From Clostridiales bacterium (GTDB lineage: Bacteria > Bacillota > Clostridia > Lachnospirales > Lachnospiraceae), in assembly GCA_019418195.1 (NCBI GenBank), contig DYCJ01000068.1, positions 1-5,090 of the forward strand: a DNA stretch of 5,090 nucleotides, in the 5' to 3' direction. Within the stretch, counting starts at the first letter, position 1, and every line of letters begins with the position of its first letter. This document shows positions 1 to 5,090 of the stretch, piece by piece. The notes under the pieces are model-generated. The model was not told the origin of the DNA. It ran no database searches and saw nothing but the letters and a program-made list of their open reading frames with translations. Made by a program: the position numbers and the translations under genes.

Positions 1-564
1 GTATTTTATGTACTGATCGAAGTGACGTCAGAAGGTACGGCGGCAATGACGGTGAACAAAACCCACATGAAACAGTGGGGGATAGAGCAGGACACTCTGT
101 GGAAAGACGCTGCGAGAAACTGCAGACGGATCCTCCCGGCAGAATTTTTCACTATGAATTATGCCTTAAAAGAAATGCTGCAAAAAAATACGGGATGCAG
201 CGAAGAAAATACCAGGGAAAATCTGTTTGCTGGAGATGCATGTTCGAGAGACGGGATGTATGTATTGTCGAATAATCTCAGGAGTTACGGGGCTGCCTGC
301 ATGGCTTATCCTCATGTGCTTGAAATGATCGGAGGAATTTTGCAGTCTAATTATTATGTACTTCCAAGCAGTGTCCATGAAGTTGTGATCGTGCCATACT
401 GTGACAATATTACTGCAGCAGAGCTGGATGAAATGGTGAGGGATATTAATCATACACAGGTGGCGGAAGAAGAAGTACTGAGCGATCATGCATATCTGTA
501 TGACGTAAAAGCCGGTTACCTGAAACGAGGAACAGAGTTTATGACAGGAGGGGTGATCGGATGA
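1..564 (+). CDS. DUF5688-family protein, C-terminal part (5' end off window)
   Basis: The frame is open from base 1 to the TGA at 562-564, giving 187 residues. The GTG at 22 and the ATG at 48 are internal codons, because family similarity continues upstream of them, so the true start lies off the left edge. I recognise the C-terminal half of the DUF5688 family, seen many times in Lachnospiraceae. Family-like signatures, numbered from base 1, are the MKQWGI segment after a hydrophobic strand, MYVLSNN at 86-92, LPSSVHEVVIVP at 121-132 and LSDHAYLYD at 160-168. There is no signal peptide or membrane helix in the visible part, so it is probably cytoplasmic. Its biochemical function is unknown. 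In my recollection the family is frequent in accessory and mobile regions of gut Firmicutes. The stop overlaps the start of the surface-protein gene, which implies one operon. Family assignment is from memory of the pattern, not a search. Confidence 0.85.
   Translation, partial: VFYVLIEVTSEGTAAMTVNKTHMKQWGIEQDTLWKDAARNCRRILPAEFFTMNYALKEMLQKNTGCSEENTRENLFAGDACSRDGMYVLSNNLRSYGAACMAYPHVLEMIGGILQSNYYVLPSSVHEVVIVPYCDNITAAELDEMVRDINHTQVAEEEVLSDHAYLYDVKAGYLKRGTEFMTGGVIG
546..553 (+). promoter_or_regulatory. Strong ribosome binding site for the surface-protein gene
   Basis: AGGAGGGG lies inside the last codons of the DUF5688 gene, 7 bases before the ATG at 561, which is near-ideal Shine-Dalgarno spacing. 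It decides the start at 561 over the in-frame ATG at 597, which has only a weak purine stretch (ATGGGA) upstream. Because the ATG overlaps the upstream TGA (ATGA), terminating ribosomes could re-initiate here. Confidence 0.85.
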
Positions 565-614
565 GACGGTGCAACAGGCAGAGTATGGGACAATGCATGA
601 GACGGTGGATCAGG
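561..614 (+). repeat. In-phase direct repeat over the start codon of the surface-protein gene
   Basis: An 11-base exact repeat (ATGAGACGGTG) occurs at 561-571 and 597-607, exactly 36 bases (12 codons) apart. With the bases that follow, 15 of 18 positions match (561-578 against 597-614; only CAA versus GAT differs). Both copies begin with an in-frame ATG and encode M-R-R followed by C or W. The second copy sits at the natural start of a typical signal peptide, so the first 12 codons look like an added N-terminal extension that captured the stronger ribosome binding site. Confidence 0.75.
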
Positions 615-3600
615 AAAACGGCGGCTCTTATGGGTGCATCCGCATTATTTGCGGGGATGTGTATGACCGATGCTGCTGCGGCAGATGGAAGCGGCTTTTA
701 TCATGTGACATTCAGAATCCACGGAGAAGGAACGGTGACGCTTGAAAATGCTGCACAGGGAGAATATGTTCTGGAAGAAGGCGAAAAGACCCTGGCTCTG
801 GTTCCGGGCACTTTTGTAAAATTAACGGCGCAGGCAAATACAAAAGAACCCGGGCTGAATGGGAAAGCAGGAGACGATCCCATGATTTCTATCACGGTGT
901 CAACTAATGACGGCATTGAGCTGGAGCCGGAGATTTTGGAGCATGAAGATATATTTACCAGGGAAATTACAGTGACTGAGATTGACAAGATAGTGGATAT
1001 TACATTTGGCAGCAATCTGACGCGTGCGGCAAAGACAGCCAGACGTTCAACAGGATCAAATGAGGAATTCCCCGGGACAGGAGACAGATTTACCGGTACC
1101 TGCACAGTGAAATCAGTAATCGGAGGAAACGGGCATACAGTTCACGGTGTAACACTTACGGATTTTACCGGAATCCTGTCAGGGGAAGGGGATGCGGAGA
1201 CAGACTGTGCACAGCATTCGGCGGCGGCTCCCGTGGCTGGAATGAAATATAATTATACATTTACGGTTACATCAGTGGATAAATCATCCGGAAAAGTGAC
1301 GGGCAGCCTGTATGTGGTTTCTCAGACGCAGCCGGCAACAGGCGCTGTTGACAGTGAAGGATATCTCATCGGCTATCAGGCACTTGCCGGAATTTTTTCA
1401 ATCCAGCGTGAATACAGTGGGAGGCTTCAGCTAAAGAAAGTGTCTGCTAATACATCAGTGACAAAAGATAACGGATGTTATAGCCTGAAAGACGCGAAAT
1501 ATGGTGTTTATTCTGATGTAGGGTGTACGAAGCAGGAGGCGGTCCTGACAGTAAAGGAAGATGGCAGCACGGATACTGCAGAACTTTCGGCTGGCAGATA
1601 CTATGTAAAGGAATTGTCTGCACCGAAGGGGTACGCTCTGAATGATAAGGTATATACTGTGGATGTGATGCCTGGAAATACAGCAGTTGTAAATGCGGAA
1701 GATTACCCGCAGAGTGATGCAGTGAGTTTGATGATTGAAAAGACAGATGCAGAAACAGGTGGCAACACACCTCGGGGAAGTGCTTCATTTGCAGGTGCAG
1801 AATTTACTGTGAAATACTATGGCGGATATTATGAAAAAGATCCTGCGGCAGATGGAGCTAAAGCTGTAAGAACCTGGGTACTGCGGGCAAATGCGGAAGG
1901 GAAGATCGCATTGGAAGACGGTCAGAAAGTATCCGGCGATGCATTTTATAAGAATTCGAAGGGGGAAAATGTCCTCCCGCTCGGTACGGTAACGATACAG
2001 GAGACAAAGGCGCCGGAAGGATATCTCATCAACGAACAGATATTTATAAGGCAGATAACATCATCGGGAAAAGGCGAAGAGGTTAATACTTATAATGCTC
2101 CAAGGATACCGGAGAAAGTGATAAGAGGAGACCTGCAGCTTGTTAAGTTTTCACGTGAACCGGAGGAAGATAAGGACCACAAGACTCCGCTTGAAGGGAT
2201 TTGTTTTGAAATTACTTCCAGGACAACCGGGCAGAAAGTAGAAATTGTAACGGATGAAAACGGTTATGCATCTACAGAACAGCTGGGAGATGCGCGCGGA
2301 AGACTTGTGTATGATACCTATATTGTACACGAAAAAAATACGCCGGCTGGATTCGAGCCCATAGATGATTTTGAGATCACCATATCCAGTGAAGGAGAAA
2401 CGTTATATTATATTCTTGAGGATAAGACGGTCGTTTCGCCTGTGCAGCTTGTAAAGACTGACAGTACAACAGGCAGGACGATCCCTGTATCGGGAGTTGA
2501 ATTTGAGCTGCTTGACGCGAACAAAGAAACGATCACTATGACGACGTATTATCCAGAGAAAAAGGTCTATGAAACATTTGAGACGAATGAAGACGGAACA
2601 TTTCTTTTGCCGGAAAAGCTGCCGGCGGGTGAATATTATTTTCGAGAACTGCGTGCGCCGGAGGGGTATCTTCTGCGCAGAGAAGATATAAAGTTTACAA
2701 TAACAGAAAGTTATGAATGGGACTCTCCGCTTGTGATCACTTTCCCGGATGAGCCGGCTATGGGAAAGATCAAATTGACAAAGACAGATGCCGATACGAA
2801 TGAAGTGCTTGAGGGAGCTGAATTTGAGGTTACGGCAGCAGAGGATATTGTTACACCGGATGGAACGGTCCGTGCTCAAGAAGGCGAACTTGTGGATGCA
2901 ATTGTTACAGGTGAAGACGGTAAAGCATACTCGAAAGAACTTTTCTTCGGGAAATATACCGTAAAAGAAATAAAACAGCCAGCGGGATATGTGTTTTCAG
3001 AAGAGGAGTGGAATGTGGAACTCAGTTACAAAGATCAGGAGACGCAGATTGTTACAGAATATGTCGGAGTGGAAAATACACCGTCAAAATTTGTTTTGGT
3101 AAAGACAGAGGCAGGATCGGAGCAGCATTTATCGGGAGTGAAGTTTGCGTTTTGGGAAAAAACGGAGCTATTGACTGAAGATGCCCCGGAACCATTGACA
3201 GATGAAGCGGCGACAGGGGGATTGTTGACGGTAGAAATGCCGGCAGATGAACCGGAAAAAGAGATATTGACTACCGGAGAGGATGGTACACTGACAGTGG
3301 AAAAACTTGTGCCGGGTACTTACTGCATTCAGGAGGTGGAGACGGTTCCGGGTTATCTGATGGATGGAACGGTGTATGAATTCACGGTGTCTGAAGACGG
3401 ACGGATCAATGGAGAAGAGATCGGTTTTTTGACAGTGGAAAATGCTGCCACAGGAATTGCCCGGACGAAAGCGGTAAATGCGGATACCGGAGAACAGGAA
3501 CTACTGCCGCAGGAGTGCAGGGTGATCGATACAGTGAGTATGGAGAATCTGCAGATCGGAACGGAATATATGCTCCGTGGCGTGCTGATGGATCAGCAGA

Positions 3601-4019
3601 CCGGACAACCTTTGCGGGAAAATGATTCTGCTGACGGCGCTATTCTGACAGTAGAGAAAAGGTTTAAGGCAGAAGATGTGCAGATGGATGTTGAAATGGA
3701 GTTTGTTTTTGATGCGGCAGCATTTGCAGGGCGGACCATTGTTGTATTTGAATATTTGTATCAGGAGAATGTGGAGATCAGCCGGCATGCAGATCTGGAA
3801 GATCTGATGCAGCAGCTCTATGTAAAGGAGATCGAACAGCAGTCGGGTGAAAAGAAAAGTGATGATACAGTAACTGACATACCGAAGACCGGAGATACAG
3901 TAGACCCGTTTCCGATAGCTGCCGCTGCTGCAGGAGCCGGCGGGGTCATAGTGATTCTGACCGTATGTATACGAAGAAAGCATAATAATGGTGAGAGACA
4001 CCGGATAAAAAAGTGGTAG
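561..4019 (+). CDS. Sortase-anchored SpaA/Cna-B and VaFE-domain surface adhesin or ancillary pilin
   Basis: This 1152-residue protein is probably exported and covalently linked to peptidoglycan by a sortase. A basic N-terminus (RRWIRK, 14-19), a hydrophobic core (about 20-36) and a likely cut after the AAAA run near residue 41 form the signal peptide. Residues 46-150 and 170-290 are two beta-rich head regions of unrecognised type; the second holds C216 in a CAQHS context. Six SpaA/Cna-B domains follow at roughly 288-385, 389-517, 525-625, 628-733, 736-842 and 844-963. Each has a first-strand Lys (K293, K394, K529, K632, K741, K848) and an E-box Glu (E351, E481, E591, E696, E803, E925), mostly in ExxAPxGY-like contexts. 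The last-strand partner is Asn or Asp (N378, N509 or N512, D621, D730, N839, N961), so each could form an isopeptide bond. Residues 966-1090 match a VaFE/ester-bond domain. IPKTGD (1107-1112), a helix (1116-1137) and a basic tail end the protein. There is no YPK pilin motif, which favours a tip subunit or stand-alone adhesin over a pilus backbone. The ligand is unknown. Confidence 0.92.
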   Translation: MRRCNRQSMGQCMRRWIRKTAALMGASALFAGMCMTDAAAADGSGFYHVTFRIHGEGTVTLENAAQGEYVLEEGEKTLALVPGTFVKLTAQANTKEPGLNGKAGDDPMISITVSTNDGIELEPEILEHEDIFTREITVTEIDKIVDITFGSNLTRAAKTARRSTGSNEEFPGTGDRFTGTCTVKSVIGGNGHTVHGVTLTDFTGILSGEGDAETDCAQHSAAAPVAGMKYNYTFTVTSVDKSSGKVTGSLYVVSQTQPATGAVDSEGYLIGYQALAGIFSIQREYSGRLQLKKVSANTSVTKDNGCYSLKDAKYGVYSDVGCTKQEAVLTVKEDGSTDTAELSAGRYYVKELSAPKGYALNDKVYTVDVMPGNTAVVNAEDYPQSDAVSLMIEKTDAETGGNTPRGSASFAGAEFTVKYYGGYYEKDPAADGAKAVRTWVLRANAEGKIALEDGQKVSGDAFYKNSKGENVLPLGTVTIQETKAPEGYLINEQIFIRQITSSGKGEEVNTYNAPRIPEKVIRGDLQLVKFSREPEEDKDHKTPLEGICFEITSRTTGQKVEIVTDENGYASTEQLGDARGRLVYDTYIVHEKNTPAGFEPIDDFEITISSEGETLYYILEDKTVVSPVQLVKTDSTTGRTIPVSGVEFELLDANKETITMTTYYPEKKVYETFETNEDGTFLLPEKLPAGEYYFRELRAPEGYLLRREDIKFTITESYEWDSPLVITFPDEPAMGKIKLTKTDADTNEVLEGAEFEVTAAEDIVTPDGTVRAQEGELVDAIVTGEDGKAYSKELFFGKYTVKEIKQPAGYVFSEEEWNVELSYKDQETQIVTEYVGVENTPSKFVLVKTEAGSEQHLSGVKFAFWEKTELLTEDAPEPLTDEAATGGLLTVEMPADEPEKEILTTGEDGTLTVEKLVPGTYCIQEVETVPGYLMDGTVYEFTVSEDGRINGEEIGFLTVENAATGIARTKAVNADTGEQELLPQECRVIDTVSMENLQIGTEYMLRGVLMDQQTGQPLRENDSADGAILTVEKRFKAEDVQMDVEMEFVFDAAAFAGRTIVVFEYLYQENVEISRHADLEDLMQQLYVKEIEQQSGEKKSDDTVTDIPKTGDTVDPFPIAAAAAGAGGVIVILTVCIRRKHNNGERHRIKKW
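3465..3815 (+). other. VaFE-type ester-bond domain within the surface protein
   Basis: This segment encodes the last folded domain before the wall-anchor region. It starts with a TKA strand (T969), continues through a D-T-V-S / G-x-E-Y-x-L-R-G pattern typical of VaFE-repeat proteins, has VVFE with E1064 followed by a YLYQE strand, and ends with HADLEDLMQ (H1076, D1078, D1081, Q1084). In characterised ester-bond domains of clostridial adhesins, a Thr near the start and a Gln in an HxDxxDxxQ motif form an intramolecular ester, helped by an acidic residue. All these positions are kept here. Bond formation itself is inferred. Confidence 0.78.
3879..4016 (+). other. Cell-wall sorting signal (IPKTGD, membrane helix, basic tail)
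   Basis: IPKTGD at residues 1107-1112 is an LPXTG-like sortase recognition site with Ile in place of Leu, preceded by a Ser/Asp/Lys-rich linker. It is followed by an Ala/Gly/Ile/Val-rich helix (about 1116-1137) and a charged tail beginning RRK and ending in KKW. This tripartite order is the classic wall-anchoring signal, with cleavage expected between T1110 and G1111. The sortase is not encoded in this window. Confidence 0.9.
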
Positions 4020-4096
4020 AGTAGAGGCACGAAACGGACTGATCCTTGAAAATGACGTCCTGCCCCGCCTGCAGAACATCTCATAAAGAATTCCGC

Positions 4097-4123
4097 AAAA
4101 AGGATAGGGTGCCGGCCATCCTT
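4097..4123 (-). terminator. Possible intrinsic terminator acting on the minus strand
   Basis: AAGGAT (4100-4105) pairs with ATCCTT (4118-4123). The stem is extended by GG/CC after one bulged base (A4106) and closes a 7-base loop. Read on the minus strand, the GC-containing stem runs into a T run (the A run at 4097-4101), the layout of a Rho-independent terminator. Read on the plus strand it is followed by GCTAGTTGG with no T run, so it is a poor terminator for the surface-protein gene. It could stop leftward transcripts from entering that gene antisense. Confidence 0.45.
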
Positions 4124-4150
4124 GCTAGTTGGACTGCTGCAATAAAGTAC

Positions 4151-4179
4151 TTTACATTTTGGATAAATTATGCTAGGAT
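4151..4179 (+). promoter_or_regulatory. Sigma-A promoter for tRNA-Arg
   Basis: The -35 box TTTACA (4151-4156), a 17-base spacer and the -10 box TAGGAT (4174-4179) are preceded by an extended -10 TGC (4171-4173). This is a near-consensus housekeeping promoter, as expected for a stable-RNA gene. Transcription should start near 4186, leaving a leader of about 44 bases before the tRNA. The promoter shows that the tRNA does not depend on read-through from the surface-protein operon. Confidence 0.8.
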
Positions 4180-4190
4180 AAATAAGGCTG

Positions 4191-4219
4191 TGAAGGGGAG
4201 CGTTGATGTTCCCCTTTCA
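4191..4219 (+). other. Leader hairpin between promoter and tRNA
   Basis: An inverted repeat pairs 4191-4200 with 4209-4219: GGGGA against TCCCC, extended by one G-U pair inside and by AA/TT and TG/CA outside, with T4217 bulged. The loop is 8 bases. It lies wholly in the predicted tRNA leader. Only three T residues follow and the tRNA lies downstream, so a strong terminator is unlikely. It may act in precursor processing or stability, or as a weak attenuator. Confidence 0.5.
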
Positions 4220-4229
4220 TAACTGGAAT

Positions 4230-4301
4230 GCGTCTGTAGCTCAGTGGATAGAGCAATGCCCTCCGGAGGCATGTGCGGCGGTTCGACTCCGCTCAGACGC
4301 T
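4230..4301 (+). tRNA. tRNA-Arg (anticodon CCG, reads CGG codons)
   Basis: A full cloverleaf folds from the sequence. The 7-bp acceptor stem is GCGTCTG (4230-4236) with CAGACGC (4294-4300). The D stem is GCTC/GAGC (4239-4242 with 4251-4254). The anticodon stem is ATGCC/GGCAT (4256-4260 with 4268-4272) around loop CTCCGGA, placing anticodon CCG at 4263-4265. The variable loop is 4 bases (4273-4276). The T stem is GGCGG/CCGCT with one G-U pair, around loop TTCGACT (4282-4288). The unpaired 3' base is T4301. The CCA end is not encoded, since the bases after the acceptor stem are TATATT, so it must be added after transcription. It has its own promoter upstream and a terminator directly downstream. 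Confidence 0.96.
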
Positions 4302-4312
4302 ATATTAATAGA

Positions 4313-4363
4313 AAAGGATGTTTCGTGAATGGTGTACCAGTTTCATGAAACATCCTTTCTTTT
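4313..4363 (+). terminator. Rho-independent terminator between convergent tRNA-Arg and permease genes
   Basis: Bases 4313-4329 pair with 4342-4358 over 17 positions with a single G-T exception (G4325 with T4346), around a loop of about 12 bases. On the plus strand the stem runs into TTTCTTTT (4356-4363), a good U tract for ending the tRNA transcript, and the exception is a stable G-U pair. Read from the minus strand the same pair is an A-C mismatch and the tail after the stem is T-rich but interrupted, so it could also end the permease transcript, less efficiently. The permease stop codon (4362-4364) touches the U tract. Confidence 0.85.
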
Positions 4364-5090
4364 ATAAAAGATTGATCTTCTTTTTCATAATATAGTGCGT
4401 CGCGATATACTGGGCAATTGTTGTGATCAGCATCAAAACCAAGCTGACAGCTATGAGTCTGAACAGATAATCTGCCATTGCGCTGCCCTGAAGAGTATAG
4501 GTCATGTATCCCGGGAAACATCCGAACAGGAACATGAGGATCACGCTGAGGACCTGCATGACGGTTGATGTGATGAAATATGCCGCAATTGCACCCAGCA
4601 CCCGATGGCTCGGGAAAAGCTGGCCGACTGCAACAGAAAAGTAGATCATGACCACAGAGCAGATTCCGCTGACCAGACAGATGACGAACAGGATGAGCGC
4701 AAATGTACCGATGGAGAGTCCCAGCTCATTAGTCAGGTCATCGGAAACCATGCTGTAGGCTGTTGTTACGTTGTTCCCTGTTACAAGGAGCAGGATGCCG
4801 GCGGCAATAATGATAAGATCAGCTGCCATCAGGATGTAGCCGGAGATGATCTTTGCCCATAGATGCTGTGGACCCGAGACGGGAAGTGTCCATGAGAGAT
4901 ATCCTTCTTTACTGAACAGGCTGCGGTAAAACCGGAAAGCAACCTGCATCTCTGTGAAGATCATCAATGCAGAGATCAAAAGTACGAGTAGAGAGAAAAA
5001 GAGGATAAGGGAGAGGACAAGTGGTTCCGTCACGTCGTTAAAACTCAGTCTGTTCATATAGAAGAGACGTGCTGCTATACATATGAACAG
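4362..5090 (-). CDS. ABC-2-like transporter permease, N-terminus off window
   Basis: The minus-strand frame is open from the right edge to the TAA at 4362-4364, giving 242 residues. The first ATG is at 5057, but no Shine-Dalgarno sequence precedes it. The 11 residues before it (LFICIAARLFY) are hydrophobic and resemble the first membrane helix of this family, so the start is probably off the right edge. Counting from that Met, helices are seen at about 12-34, 70-92, 117-145, 153-178 and 199-219. The segment RFYRSLFSKEGYLSWTLPVS (42-61) and the basic end MKKKINLL are typical of Lachnospiraceae and other Clostridia permease-like proteins that pair with an ABC ATPase, often next to a GntR-type regulator. 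Such genes would be expected upstream, to the right of the window. The substrate cannot be inferred. It is convergent with the tRNA and shares its terminator. Confidence 0.8.
   Translation of the reverse strand: MFICIAARLFYMNRLSFNDVTEPLVLSLILFFSLLVLLISALMIFTEMQVAFRFYRSLFSKEGYLSWTLPVSGPQHLWAKIISGYILMAADLIIIAAGILLLVTGNNVTTAYSMVSDDLTNELGLSIGTFALILFVICLVSGICSVVMIYFSVAVGQLFPSHRVLGAIAAYFITSTVMQVLSVILMFLFGCFPGYMTYTLQGSAMADYLFRLIAVSLVLMLITTIAQYIATHYIMKKKINLL

Noticed and set aside
1068..1085. FPGTGD at residues 170-175, resembling an LPXTG sorting signal
   Set aside because: It lies near the N-terminus, is not followed by a hydrophobic helix and basic tail, and a complete sorting signal exists at the C-terminus.
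1356..2030. Identical 15-base stretches (GAAGGATATCTCATC) near 1356 and 2016
   Set aside because: Both encode the common EGYLI motif in the same frame; shared codon choice explains the identity better than a functional DNA repeat.
2403..2879. Minus-strand open frame of 158 codons, and similar minus-strand frames at 701-1105, 1447-1788 and 3501-4084
   Set aside because: They lie opposite a clearly coding gene with strong domain structure, show no recognisable family, and have compositions typical of antisense shadows.
4009..4085. Short plus-strand frame after the surface gene reading GLILENDVLPRLQNIS before a stop, possibly a gene remnant
   Set aside because: Only about 25 codons, no start codon with a ribosome binding site, and no family I can recognise.
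4605..4862. Plus-strand frame of 85 codons rich in Asp, Cys and His
   Set aside because: It is the reverse of the membrane-protein gene; the charged composition is what antisense of hydrophobic codons gives, and it has no plausible family.
1..5090. CRISPR array, insertion sequence or phage structure
   Set aside because: No regularly spaced repeats, no transposase or integrase frame and no terminal inverted repeats were seen.

Overview
The window looks like chromosomal DNA from a Gram-positive gut clostridium, most likely a Lachnospiraceae relative. This rests on moderate GC content, strong purine-rich ribosome binding sites, a DUF5688-type protein, a cell-wall-anchored SpaA/Cna-B surface protein with an IPKTG sorting signal, and an ABC-2-like permease of a kind common in that family. 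The genus cannot be fixed from the sequence.

Layout, left to right. (1) Bases 1-564, plus strand: the C-terminal 187 residues of a DUF5688-family protein whose start lies off the left edge. (2) Bases 561-4019, plus strand: a 1152-residue secreted, sortase-anchored adhesin or ancillary pilin. Its ATG overlaps the stop of the gene before it (ATGA), so the two are co-transcribed and probably translationally coupled. It has a signal peptide, two N-terminal beta-rich regions, six SpaA/Cna-B domains with isopeptide-type Lys/Glu/Asn(Asp) triads, one VaFE-type (Thr-Gln ester) domain, then IPKTGD, a membrane helix and a basic tail. (3) Bases 4020-4229: a non-coding gap with a hairpin that reads as a terminator on the minus strand, a very good sigma-A promoter and a short leader hairpin. 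(4) Bases 4230-4301, plus strand: tRNA-Arg (anticodon CCG). (5) Bases 4313-4363: a long-stem terminator between convergent units. (6) Bases 4362-5090, minus strand: an integral membrane protein resembling an ABC transporter permease, with its N-terminus off the right edge.

The first two genes form one functional unit, an uncharacterised cytoplasmic-looking protein coupled to a large surface fibre built for mechanical strength. The tRNA and permease look like ordinary chromosomal genes. The tRNA may mark the boundary between an accessory surface-protein locus and the core chromosome, but no att-like repeat is visible here. The most interesting object is the surface protein. It combines up to seven predicted self-formed intramolecular crosslinks of two chemistries, has an N-terminal head with a lone Cys and a downstream Gln that could be tested as a thioester, and lacks a recognisable pilin-polymerisation lysine motif.
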